64,000 bases of DNA from Turnera subulata (taxonomy: Eukaryota; Streptophyta; Magnoliopsida; Malpighiales; Passifloraceae), in assembly GCA_028386065.3 (NCBI GenBank), contig JAKUCV010006715.1, positions 91,406 to 155,405 on the forward strand. Reading direction: 5' to 3'. Shown one piece after another: positions 23,918-34,768 of the stretch (position 1 is its first letter; every line of letters starts with the position of its first letter). A program made the position numbers and the translations under genes. The notes under the pieces were generated by a model that ran no database searches, was not told where the DNA came from, and saw only the letters and a list, made by a program, of their open reading frames with translations.

Positions 23918-25703
23918 ATGGCGTCCTGGAATTCAATTTCACTGGAAATCGCATACCAGGCACTCGGTTGGATTGCTTTCTTTTCATGGTCCATCAGCTT
24001 CTACCCTCAAGTCCTCCTAAATCTCAGACGCAAGAGGTATTCATTCCATTCCATATCGAGGATTTCATCATTAATTCCGCGAATGTGTAAATTTTAATTC
24101 TTTCTTTCTTTGCCCCTGACAAGCTTATTTCTTCTGTAGTGTTGTGGGGTTGAACTTCGACTTTGCCTTGCTGAACTTGACGAAGCACTCATCATATTTG
24201 ATCTACAATGCTTCTCTTTACTTTAGCTCTCAAGTCCAGCAACAGTACTTTGATAAGTACGGCCATGGAGAGGTTTGTGCTTCCATTTTCCTTTGGTCAG
24301 TCAAATTTTGTAGCAAGCAACACTTGGTTTTGGGGTGATCAGTTCTCAAGATGAAAGGATCAATCAAAAGTGGGATATATGTATGTATGTATTAATGAGT
24401 CCTTGTTTGTTAACTAGTTTTTGCATTTTGTGGACTTGTTGCAGATGATACCTGTGGCTGCAAATGGTGTTGCTTTCTCAGTCCATTGTGTTCTGTTGAC
24501 CTCATTTACCTTATTCCAAATTTGTATTTACGATGTAGGTTGTTCAGATTGTCACTCTCTTCTGTGGGTTGTTAACTTTTCTCCAACTTCTAGTTGGGCA
24601 TCATCGTATCTTACTGTCCTTATTATTATTATTTTTTTTCTCTTTTAACAGAAAGGAAACCAGAAACTATCAAAGATAACCGTGGCAATTGTCTGTATTG
24701 TGTGGTTAACTGCAGCAATTTGTTTCTTTCTAGCTTTGCCGACCCACTCTTGGCTTTGGCTCATCTCCATCTTTAAGTAAGTTTTGCTTTTGTCATTTTG
24801 ATTTCAACCACTTTCTACTTTTTAGTCATCTTGATCTTGGCTAGTGCACATCAGCTTTTTTTTTTAGGCGAAATGACCTTTACCTTGTGATCTAGATACT
24901 AGTAGATTTGATGAACAGTCTTTATGCACTGAAGACCCAATTCTTGGAATTCCCATTTTTTAATTTGTTGTCGCTGTAAATTTTTGTCTCAGCTCAATTC
25001 AAGTTCTTCTGACAGTAATCAAGTACATTCCCCAGGTCAGAATTTCTCTCCCTCCTATATATGTCTTAAGTCCGTCCTTTATTATGGCTAATGTGGCAAG
25101 TAATGTTTAGCTATCCTTTCAATTCTCTGAAAGTAGTAATGTTGAAGTAGCTGAGTATTGGTTTATTGTAGTAAGTTCCTGGTTTCGTTTAAGCTTTCCT
25201 CTTTGATCTGACACAGGTGGTAATGAACTTCAATAGAAAGAGCACAGATGGTTGGAGCATTGGAAACATTATATTGGATTTCATTGGAGGGGTGACAAAT
25301 TTTGCCCAGATGGCTGTTCAATCTCTTGACCAAAGTATACTATCCCCTCCACAACTATGAAATCTTGCCATGGAAATACCGCTCAATGTTTCATAGCTAA
25401 TTCTAATCCTGTCTTTTCCACAGATTCTTGGGTTAACTTTTATGGCGATACCGGGAAAGTGTTGCTATCTTTGGTAAGAATGATTTCTGCTCACAAATGT
25501 ACTATTACTACTACTACATGCCATGAATTTTGATACAATGATAAAATATTTTGCAGGTGACCATAATATTCGACATTATTTTCCTTTGGCAACATTTCGT
25601 GCTATATCCAGAAAGGAAGGCGCATACTGTTCCCAAACTGGGTCAGGAAGGCAAAGAGCCGCTTCTTGAGCATTCTAATGCCTCTCACTCAGAAAAAGTG
25701 TAA
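23918..25703 (+). CDS. Cystinosin-like PQ-loop transporter, copy A, 274 aa
   Basis: Exons 23918-24036, 24140-24272, 24445-24534, 24652-24776, 24993-25035, 25217-25334, 25424-25473 and 25557-25703 total 825 nt. The family is the CTNS/PQ-loop heptahelical proteins, whose animal member exports cystine from lysosomes with protons; the plant protein is presumed vacuolar. Both PQ motifs are present (FYPQ in exon 1, YIPQ in exon 5), as are the N-terminal SWNS-LEI-Y start, the [15 protein letters not shown] helix and the SIDQ/SLDQ-NSWVNFYG segment that is a cystinosin signature. Exon 3 ends in Asp where the other copies have Glu, and the following residue is Lys instead of Arg. It follows the small-protein copy 1. 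The substrate is inferred from the family. Confidence 0.93.
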
Positions 25704-25984
25704 AGTCAACTTAGATGGTGATCCATCAACATAGTGTGTAGCAGAAAGAAAGAAAGAAAGTAATGTATGCCTAAGCAGGGGCAGATTTGTTGATAAGTTA
25801 TTCTATGACCCAAGCTAAGACCAGGGTCGCATAATCTGTAAAAAGAATTGCCAAAACTTAAGTCAAACAAGGAAGGGGTGATTTAGTTGGTTGTGATTTT
25901 ATCAGCTCTCTGTTAAGTGAAGAGTTCAAAACACCCATATGCAAATCCTCTCCTTGAGGCTGGCAAAAAAAACACACCTGATAA
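25704..25984. other. 3' region of transporter A
   Basis: Non-coding, with a (GAAA)n run at 25743-25760. Nothing else is recognised. Confidence 0.5.
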
Positions 25985-26058
25985 ATTTTCGACTTATTTA
26001 AAACAGATAAAACAACAAATCATTAGCTGGATAAAACCGATCACCGCCTGTAAATCCT

Positions 26059-27883
26059 TGGGTTTTTGGGGTCCCAATGTTTAGTGGTTTGGCCAATTTG
26101 GTACCCCGACATTTTTTTTGGCCGGGCAGGTATCCCGACTTTGCATGGGCAGGCCAAACATAGACCCCTGGTCAGGCACCTGTTGACGTGGAGGCTGCCC
26201 GGGGTATTTGTGCGTGTTACTGTAGCAAAACGACGTCGTTTTAGTGGATTAGCTGGACATATAGGATCCATGTGTCTTTGTGGGCTCCACATGCTACCAA
26301 CCCCGGATTTTTCACCCAACCGACCCGAAATTTGTTGGATACCGAAATGAAAGCTGACCTGATTTTGATTTTTTATTTAATCATTTTCTTTCTTTTAATC
26401 ATATTTTATTTTTAACAATATTAAAAATGAATAAAACTTAATTTCCAAAAATTTTACTTGGTTTTAAATAAATACACCTTATTTTCACGCGATTAAAACC
26501 ACATGTATTGAGTTAGTTTATTTTACTTCTCTTATTTTTTTTCCTCTCTAATCTTCTCTTATTTTTTTAAAAATTTTTTCTTATAAATATTTTTCTTAAG
26601 AAAATAAAAGGAACAAGATTAAACATCAGCAAATTGTCCAAAGACCAACCACGACCACCCACCCCTTCCCTCCCATCGATGCCACTGACCACCACCACCA
26701 CCACCATTGACAGCCAAAGGAGAACAACCAAACTACTGCCAGCCACTTCTTCTTCACTTGCCTCAAGCACGCCATCCTCCGCTCCCACACCCTCCTCCCT
26801 TGTCAACGCCCCCTCCATCGACGACATCTCCCTCGTCAACAACGCCACCGCCGCCGCCACCATCGTCCTCCAGCACGCCGCCTGGTCCTTCCACGAGGAC
26901 TGCTTTCGCCCCGGGGACGCCGCCGTCAAGAACTCCGTCCACGCCTTCAGCCTCGCTTGCGTCACTACTTCCTCCTCCTCCTTGCCCCTACAACCCCAGT
27001 CCGACCACCCATGGCTTCAAGAATTGGGGGATTTAGAGAATGGCTTGGGGTTGGGAATTTTGATTACATGTCTTGTTGGAGAAAGATTTAGGATTTTTTT
27101 TATGAAGAGAGTGTTGGTGGTTGTAGATTGATTTAGGATTTTTTGGTGGGTGTTTGAAGAGAAGGGTGGAGGGTGGTGGTGGTGGTGGTGGTGGTCAGTG
27201 GCCGGTGCCAATTTTGGTGGGAGGGGATGGGTGGTCTTCGTTGTTCTTGTAATGTTTTAATCTTTTTGTTTTTATTTTTTAAGAAAAATATTTATAAGAA
27301 GATTAAAATTAAAAAGAAGATTATTCTTAAAGGAGAAAAATATATTGTTTGAACTTAATAATATGCTTATTTCTATGGGTTGACAAAGATTTGCTAATAT
27401 TTTTTTTTGTTTTTATGCTTTTAAGACAATTTTTTATTAAAAATAATTTAAAATTTTGTGAGAAGATTAAGGAAGAAAAATATGTTTATAATTATTATTA
27501 TTACTACAAATTATGGGTGTTACTAAAATTTCAAACCGGTTTGCAAGGTGAATTTTTGGGCAATTTTTTGGTATCCGTCGGGTTTTTGCGTCGGTTCAGT
27601 CAACTAATCGGGTTGGTAGCATGTGGAGCCCACAAAGACACATGGATCCTACATGTCCACTAAACCCTTTTAAACGACGTCGTTTTGGCACGATATGACG
27701 TCGTTTTGGAACACCTCCCCAACCTGAAATCCGGGCAGCCCGCCACGTCAGCAGGTGCCTGACCGGGGGTCTATGTTTGGCCTGCCCATGCAAAGTCGGG
27801 GTACCTGCCCGACCAAAAAAAATATCGGGGTACCAAATTGGCCAAACCACTAAACATTGGGACCCAAAAAACCCAAAAACCCA
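26059..27883. mobile_element. Mutator-like non-autonomous element with long inverted repeats
   Basis: The element begins TGGGTTTTTGGG and ends with its reverse complement. The arms 26059-26342 and 27570-27883 are highly similar, and weaker inverted similarity continues to about 26710 and 27165. It is flanked by a direct repeat TAAATCCT (26051-26058 and 27884-27891; nine bases if the next T is counted). Long terminal repeats and an 8-9 base duplication fit the Mutator superfamily; hAT is the alternative because of the 8-base count. No transposase is present. The GC-rich centre (about 26711-27010) differs in composition from the arms and may be captured host sequence. It sits inside the promoter of small-protein copy 2. 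Confidence 0.82.
26711..27131 (+). other. GC-rich centre of the Mutator-like element, possible captured sequence
   Basis: Open frames in several phases exist; the longest on + encodes a Ser/Thr/Pro stretch followed by a less repetitive NNATAAATIVLQHAAWSF segment. I do not recognise it. It could be a captured exon fragment or simple low-complexity sequence; there is no evidence that it is translated. Confidence 0.3.
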
Positions 27884-28082
27884 TAAATCCTTAATCCCCT
27901 TAATTCCGTAATCTCCAAGTCGGCAACGTACACAGAAAAACTCCTTGCCCCCCAAGTATCTCCCCCACCGACTCTCTCTGTGTCCCTTATAAATAACACA
28001 ACCAGTGCTCTTATCCCAAAACACACAAAAAACTTTCTTTCTTCGTGCTTTTTTTTCAAGCCAACAAGAGAGTTATTTCACA

Positions 28083-28478
28083 ATGAGACGAGAGGAACGA
28101 CCACACGGGATGGTGAGAACCGACAGGATCTCGCACCACCCGCTCTACAAGTCGACGTTCACCCGGGTTCCGTCCAAGCCCACCAACCACTCCAAGTTCA
28201 CCGGCAAGTGTGACGTGTCCCGGTGCGCCGGCTGCCACGACAGCCCGCCTTCCAAGTCCAAGGACAAGGCCAAAGGTACCCAAAAGCTCAGGTCTCGCGA
28301 CGTCATGACCAACCACAGATTCGTGTCATGGCGGGCTGGGGAGGACCCGCGCGGCGCCGACATTGGTGGGCATTCCGCCACCGAAGTTTTGGGGGAGGTG
28401 GTCGGTGATCCTTATGATGATTTCGATGAGGATTACGATTCTGGTTCTGATTCTGATGGGCCAGCTTGTTATGGATGA
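28083..28478 (+). CDS. Small plant-specific protein, cassette copy 2, 131 aa
   Basis: Single exon, start MRREER. Compared with copies at 21411 and 29767 it lacks about 17 residues between RTDRI and FTRVPSKP, an in-frame internal deletion. The C-x4-C-x2-C-H core (residues about 42-50, CDVSRCAGCH) and the Lys-rich segment are kept. The acidic tail is longest of the three close copies, DDFDEDYD then SGSDSDGPACYG. The frame is open throughout, so it may still be functional. Promoter split by a transposon. Confidence 0.7.
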   Translation: MRREERPHGMVRTDRISHHPLYKSTFTRVPSKPTNHSKFTGKCDVSRCAGCHDSPPSKSKDKAKGTQKLRSRDVMTNHRFVSWRAGEDPRGADIGGHSATEVLGEVVGDPYDDFDEDYDSGSDSDGPACYG

Positions 28479-29390
28479 TCGCCGGTGGTATTGATATTGA
28501 CTGCGGTCTAATTGGTTGCTGTTGCTGCTGATGACTTCTTTTTTTCAATTTTGTGCTGCTAATTAATTAGTACCTCCTTGTCCCTTTTGTCTTTGGAAAG
28601 GAGTACCTAGTATTTGTGCATGTTCAAATACTAACTGCTCTCTGTCTTCAATCGAAGTGTTTGTATTTTCTTGTGAATCAATGAAATCATCGTCGTTTTT
28701 CAATTTGTCCAATCGATACAGATTTTATACTTGCTTAGTTTTAAGTAATTAAACATTGGCACAACTATGCTTTATTCTTTACCCAATTTATAACCATCAG
28801 CCGGGAATCCGGTTCCGATTTGGTCATGTAACAAACGCATTGAAGGGGTACCGGCCCTCCCGGGGGAGGATTAGCTATTCACCACCGCCTTCAAAATAGC
28901 GATTCACCGCCTTCAAAATAACGTGTGATCGTTTTGACCTGGTCAATGAAGCTAGACCCAGGAGGCACCCGTATTTTTTTTTTCTTTTGGGTAGAAAAGC
29001 AAACCCGGTCCTGAAAGATAAGGTTACTAGCTTTGGATTGACAAATGTGCCCACCTGCAACTGCAACTTCATATTTGTGCAAACCCATCATGGAAGTGGT
29101 GAAAACGTAACACCAACTACTACTACTACAAATTCACTCGACTAAATTGGCAGATACGAGGCAGGACATGCATTGATTATACTTATTTTATTCTTTTTAT
29201 GAAAAAGGAAAAAAAAGAAAATTATTGAATGTTTAAATTCCGTTAAATGATTTAACGGAAACCGAAGATTTTGACCGAGGAAGGGGTTAATTGAATCAAA
29301 TTGAAAATACAGATGGTCGATTGATGGAAAAACAATTCAGAGAGTGAGTTAAAAATAAACTTAAATTTAAGGGGCCAAAATGTAATTACG
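28479..29390. repeat. Cassette 3' flank copy 2; no transporter follows
   Basis: It aligns first with the flank after 21815 and 30201, then at 29036-29160 with 30887-31022 just upstream of transporter B. A short tandem duplication (CACCGCCTTCAAAATA twice) lies at about 28877-28922. The expected transporter is absent, so this unit was truncated before the next promoter at about 29391. Confidence 0.65.
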
Positions 29391-29766
29391 GGCATAAAAG
29401 GAATGGTATTTTTATTCATAAAAGGAAAAGGTAATAAATGTTGCATTAGTCGCGTTAATTAAAGCCAATCAGGTTACTTCTTACCAGAGAAATTAAACTT
29501 ACCGACAATAAAACAGATAAAACAACAAATCATTAGCTGGATAAAACCGATTACCCCAGTAAATCCTTTTTCGCGGTCAAATCCTAATTCCATCATCGTA
29601 AGTCGGCAACGTACAAAAGAAACTCCTTGCTCCCCAAGTTTCTCCCCCACCGACTCTCTGCCCCTATAAATAACACAACTGGGTTTCTCATCCCAAAACA
29701 CACACAAATCCTTTGTGTCTTCTTCAATTTTTTTTTTTTTCAAGCCAACAAGAGAGTTCTTTCACA
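29391..29766 (+). promoter_or_regulatory. Cassette promoter copy 3
   Basis: Uninterrupted version of the shared promoter; TATA box TATAAATA at 29665-29672, about 100 bases before the ATG. It serves as the reference for the split copy 2 and the orphan copy 4. Confidence 0.7.
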
Positions 29767-30201
29767 ATGAGGCGAGAGGGACGACCACACGGGATGGTGA
29801 GGACCTACAGGATCTTGCCCGACCCGTTTAATCCCAGACCGGATCCCCGACCCTTCAAGTCCATGGATTCTCAGGCAACCGCCGGCGCATTCACCAGGGT
29901 TTCGTCCAAGCCCACCAACCACTCGAAGCCCACCGGCAAGTGCGGCATGCCCCGGTGCACCGACTGCCACGTCAACCCGCCTTTCAAGTCCAAGGACAAG
30001 GCCAAAGGTACCCAGAAGCTCAAGTCTCGCGACATCGTGACCAACCACAGGTTCGTGGCCTGGCGGGCCGGGGACGGCCGCCGCGGCGCCGACGTTGGTG
30101 GGTACTCTGCAACCGAAGTTTTGGGGGAGGTGGTCGGTGGTCGTTATGATTTCGATGAGGATTGTGATTCTGATTCTGATGGGTCAGCTTGTTATAGATG
30201 A
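29767..30201 (+). CDS. Small plant-specific protein, cassette copy 3, 144 aa
   Basis: Single exon, very close to copy 1 over residues 1-120, including the C-x4-C-x2-C-H core CGMPRCTDCH. The C-terminal tail is acidic with DSDSDG and ends ACYR. This is the most complete of the three close copies. No known domain is recognised. Located immediately upstream of transporter B. Confidence 0.77.
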   Translation: MRREGRPHGMVRTYRILPDPFNPRPDPRPFKSMDSQATAGAFTRVSSKPTNHSKPTGKCGMPRCTDCHVNPPFKSKDKAKGTQKLKSRDIVTNHRFVAWRAGDGRRGADVGGYSATEVLGEVVGGRYDFDEDCDSDSDGSACYR

Positions 30202-31221
30202 TCGCTGGTGGTATTGATGCGGTCTAATTGGTTGCTGCTGATGAGGACTTTTCTTTTTCTAATTATTTTGTGCTAATTAGTTAATAACTCCTCCCTTTCG
30301 TTTTCGGAAAGGAGTACCCAGTATTTGTACATGGTTCAAATACTAACTTCAATCGAATGACTTGGTTTCAGTGCTTGTGTTTTCTTGTGACTCGATGTTG
30401 TTTGTGGCGTTCTTGAATAGTGAATCAATGAAATCATTGTCGTTTTTCTTTTTTCCCCAAACGATACAGATTTTATACTTGTTTGAAGTAATTAAACAGT
30501 GACACAACTCTGCTTGCCTTTTTTTTTTTTTTTGTCGAAAGACACAACTATGCTTTATTGTTTACCCAAAAAAATAAAACCATTAGCCAGAAATCCGGGT
30601 TCCGATTTGGTCATGTAACGTACGCCTTGAGTGGGTAACGGTTGTCCCGGGGAAGGATCACCGGACGGCGACCCATGTCGGTGGCATAGCCGGCGTTCAA
30701 GTGCTTCATGATACACCGAGATGGATTATCCGGTGCTTCTACTTGGAGACACTTTGGGGATGCCTTATTTTCGTTCTGGTACTCTTTGAGAAGTTGGTTT
30801 CTTTCTTGCACTTCTTTTGTAACCGAAATAAGAGACGTGGGCTAAATATGTGCAAAGTATTATCCTGTTCATTCTATTTTCCAGAAATTGACAAATGTGC
30901 CCACCTGCAACTGCAACTTCATATTTGGTGCAAACCCATCTTGGAAGTAGTGAAAAACCGAACACCAACTACTACTACCGATTCACTTGACTAAATTGGC
31001 AGATACGAGGCAGGGCATGCACTAGTTATACTTATCTCCAAGTCTGTTTTTTGATTTATGCAAGTACAAAATCCGTTCAATAATGTCTACCTACTCTGCT
31101 TATGGTAATCTTGCAATATAAGATCCAGAATCCAGATGCAGCAATCAGATTTCCTGGAAGTTCCTCAGAAACAAAAAGCAGGAACGTAACAACCAAAGAG
31201 ACCAGACCAGAAAGAGAGAAA
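30202..31221. repeat. Cassette 3' flank copy 3 and transporter B promoter
   Basis: Shared flank blocks as in copies 1 and 2. It additionally contains a minus-strand open frame 30811-30611 whose C-terminal codons are partly shared with relics in the other flanks. The 30887-31022 part repeats 29036-29160. The transporter B leader follows. Confidence 0.6.
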
Positions 31222-33625
31222 ATGGCATCTTGGAATTCAGTTGTGCTGGAAATCACATACCAGACCTTTGGATGGATCGCCTTCATTTTATGGTCCATCT
31301 GTTCCTACCCTCAAGTCATCTTGAATTACCGCCGCAAAAGGTAACGGTGCATTACCAGAATTTCAGTTCTCAAATTAAGATAAATAAACACACGCTTTCT
31401 AGTTTTGGTCAAGCAGTAAGATGATGCTTTGCTGTTGTTGTTACTGTGTGCAGCGTGGTGGGGTTAAACTTCGATTTCGTGGTGTTAAATTTCACCAAGC
31501 ACTCCTCATATTTGATCCACAATGCTTCTCTTTACTTCAGCCCTGCTATCCAGAAGCAGTACCATGAGAAATATGGCTATGGAGAGGTTGCGGCATTTTC
31601 GTGCTGCTTGTTACTTTTTTGCAACAGGATTCTTGTTTTACTTAGTCCCATCTCCAGGATATGAGTGGAAGCTTTTTTCTTTGAGAGTTTTCTTTGCTTC
31701 CCTATGCCTGATCAATCTTTTGCTCGCATGATTTTGAATAATTTCCATTGGTACGGGTTGTAGGGTCATGTTAGAAAAGTACTTACGATGTGCCTTCGTT
31801 CAAAAGTTGAGGGGATTCTGTCTGATGCATGAAAACTTCTGTTGGTTATGATAATGGACGCTATATCAAAGTTTTAGCAGAGGGGAAGTGTACATCTGTA
31901 TATGCATTTGTGCTGATTGATTTATTTCTTTCTCCTCATTGCAGATGATACCTGTAGCTGCTAACGATGTTGCTCTTTCATTACATGCTGTTTTATTGGC
32001 AGCTTTTGCATTGTTGCAAATTGCAATCTATGAAGTGGGTTATTTTCCTAGTCTTGTTAATGCTTTCTTTAACCAGTATGATGAGCCCTGATCTAATCCT
32101 TTTAATTGCCTCATTTTGAACAGCGTGGAAACCAAAAAGTCTCTAAGGTTTCTATAGCAATTATCTGCATCATATGGCTAATTGCTGCAATTTGTTTCTT
32201 TATAGCTTTGCCTAGCCACTCTTGGCTGTGGCTCATCTCTGTCTTCAAGTAAGTTCATTTGCTGCTTTATTTTGAGGTCTGGACTTCATTCCTTTGCAGT
32301 GTGTGCTCTGAGAGTAATGTTCGATGAAAGGAGTAAACTCCTTTCTAAGCTTTCTCTTGTTCTCTTGAATTTTCTTGCAGCTCAATTCAAGTTTCTATAA
32401 CACTAATCAAATATATTCCGCAGGTCAGAGTTTCTCTTCTCATCTACATCTTCATAAAATATGTTATGTGCTGCCTCCCCTGCTAGTAAAGCCTCACTGG
32501 CCATTATCTAATACTTAAGTCTAAAAGCTGTTCCCATGCATAGTATTTGGAATGTTCTTTATCTACCTAACACGAGAAAGCTTAAAGTGTATTCTTTTGG
32601 CACCAAGAATGTTCTCTCAAAGTTTAACAATCCTACTGTTTTAGTAAATTAGTAGCTGCACTACCTTATGTTAAGCGTTCTTCAGCTTTGTTCCTTCCAC
32701 CTATTGCAACACTTGTTTTTGGCCTCTCAAAACTTTTAGCCTACTCTTGAGTGCCAGCAAGTCAGGGTCTTTGTTTTGCATTACTGTAGTTTCTCTCATT
32801 GCTCACACAAGAAATGCTTGAGTTCTTACCCTGAAATCTTAGTGTTTCAGGACCCTTTGATTGCATAAAAATTAACCCTGCCTAATTCAGCAGCCATATC
32901 CTGCAAGTGCAGACATCTATGTGCTTCCAGCTCCGCAAGACCTGATGTTGTTGGTTTGTTCTGACTTTTGCACCTCTAATTTTTTTTTGGTTCTTGTTGT
33001 GAGAACAGGTGATTTTGAACTTTATGCGAAAAAGTACAGATGGCTTCAGTATTGGATATATTATGCTTGATTATTTTGGAGGGTTGGCAAATAACGCCCA
33101 AATGGCTGTACAATCGATAGACCAGAGTGTGCCATCTCCTCCAGAACCAAAGAATAGTTTTACTCTTATCAAATAATTCTAATGCAACATGCTAATTTCA
33201 GTTTTACTGACTTATTCAGATTCCTGGGTCAACTTTTATGGCAACATAGGGAAAACGCTGATATCTTTGGTAAGAATTGTCTTGGCTATTATATATGGAT
33301 GATTATGATATATTAATCACTCCCATACCACTAATGCTGCTCTCTTGCCATTGTCTATATGGTCTCTCTTCATTTAGTTGTTGACAAAATAGTACGTGTC
33401 ATAGTAGTCTTTCTTCTTCTTCTTTTAATTGGTCTGGCTTGATAAAAAATTTTGCAGGTAGCAGGAGTGTTCGACCTTATTTTCATGTTTCAACATTATA
33501 TTTTATATCCCGCCAAGAAAACACAGTCCTCGCTCAAACTCGATAAAGATGACATTGACCCAATTGAGCCCCTTCTCATATCTTCTGGTGATAATCCACA
33601 GTCAGGAAATGTTAGCTTTTCTTAG
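31222..33625 (+). CDS. Cystinosin-like PQ-loop transporter, copy B, 281 aa
   Basis: Exons 31222-31340, 31454-31586, 31945-32034, 32124-32248, 32381-32423, 33009-33126, 33220-33269 and 33458-33625 total 846 nt. Exons 1-7 have exactly the same lengths as in copies A, C and D (119, 133, 90, 125, 43, 118, 50). PQ motifs SYPQ and YIPQ are both present. Differences from the other copies include Cys-Ser before the first [16 protein letters not shown] in place of [13 protein letters not shown], and a C-terminus extended to NVSFS by loss of the stop used in copies C and D. Presumed vacuolar transporter of cystine or a related compound. It looks intact. Confidence 0.93.
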
Positions 33626-33887
33626 TTGTTGCATGCTGTACTAGACTAAGGCCGTCCAAACAAATATTTGTCTATTTATCTAAGATATAAGTCTTTGTAA
33701 AATTTAAAAAGTATAACTCTTTGTAAGATTAAAATTATAAAAGCATAAATTCTCAAAAAAAAAAATTATAAAAGCATAACTTCTCCGGATTATACTTCAT
33801 TCATTTTTCATCTTCGTACTACTTTTTTCAGAATTTTCTCTAGAGATTAAAAAAAGTTCACACTTATGAGATTGTCGAGGTCACATA

Positions 33888-34155
33888 GGTAATAAATGTT
33901 ACATTATCCGGGCTAGCTAATTAAAACCAATCACGTTTATTTCTTACCAGAGAAACTTACCAGGCTTATATCATATTTGAAACAGATAAAACAACAAATC
34001 ATTACCTGGAAAAAAACCGATTGGATGGAATATCATTATCACCGCCTGTAAATCCTTTTTTCGTGGGCAAATCCTTCCTAATTCCGTAATCCCAAGTCGG
34101 CAACGTACACAACAAACTCCTTGCTCCCCAAGTTTCTCCCTCACCCACCCTCTCC
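33888..34155 (+). promoter_or_regulatory. Orphan cassette promoter, copy 4 (gene body lost)
   Basis: It aligns with copies 1-3 from the GGTAATAAATGTT block through GCAACGTACA and CTCCTTGCTCCCCAAG. It stops at about 34155 just before the TATA box, and the next bases match the 3' flank of copy 2 from about 28946. The TATA box, the coding exon and the first part of the 3' flank are therefore deleted. Confidence 0.75.
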
Positions 34156-34420
34156 CTTAATGAAGCTAGACCCAGGAGGAGACCCGTTTTTTTCTTTTGG
34201 GTTAGAAAAGCAAACCCGGTCCTGAAAGATAAGGTTACTAGCTTTGGGTACTGGCGCCAGGCCCGGATCAGCCCATTTGTTTTATTGAAAGCATGAAACG
34301 AGGCCCAGTTTCTAAGTGCCTAATTCAGCTTTGTTGCTCGCCCGGTGTATCCCCCCATACCGCCACGCTGGTCGCCGCGTCTAAGTGCCTAATTTGTAAT
34401 ATTTGAAAAAAGAAACAGAC
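34156..34420. repeat. Cassette 3' flank fragment, copy 4
   Basis: Begins AATGAAGCTAGACCCAGGAG, matching 28946 onward, and continues into sequence like 22370-22470. It is joined directly to the orphan promoter. Confidence 0.7.
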
Positions 34421-34768
34421 GAATTCGGTCAAGAAACAAGCTCATATAAGTTGTCCAATAACGTTAGTTGATTTATTTTAAGTGCAAAAAAATATGGGTT
34501 CAATAATGTCTGATTTATTATCAACTTTTGTGCACATGAACATGATAGCTCACTAGCTTGCCAATCTTAGCTATAAAGTATTCCTCTGACCAAATTATTA
34601 TCTTTGAGGGAGTCTTTGTATCATAATCTCACAACGTACGGTCCAGATGCATAAACAGGATTGCTCCAAAGTTTTGTCGCAAACGAAGAAGCTCTCTTAC
34701 TAAGAGACTTTTATTAAGGAACGACAAAAGAGACCAGATAGAAATAGATAGATAGACAGGAGAAAAAA

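Larger units (their letters stand above)
25985..28082 (+). promoter_or_regulatory. Cassette promoter copy 2, split by the Mutator-like element
   Basis: Bases 25985-26058 and 27884-28082 together align with the continuous promoters of copies 1 and 3. The 1825-base element separates the GCTGGATAAAACCG block from the CCAAGTCGGCAACG block. The TATA box TATAAATA at 27988-27995 and the core promoter remain next to the gene, so basal expression is possible but upstream elements are about 1.8 kb further away. Confidence 0.75.

Noticed and set aside
26634..27131. Open frame on + inside the Mutator-like element as a gene
   Set aside because: Several overlapping frames are open because of GC-rich, Ser/Thr/Pro low complexity, and no domain or splice structure is recognisable.
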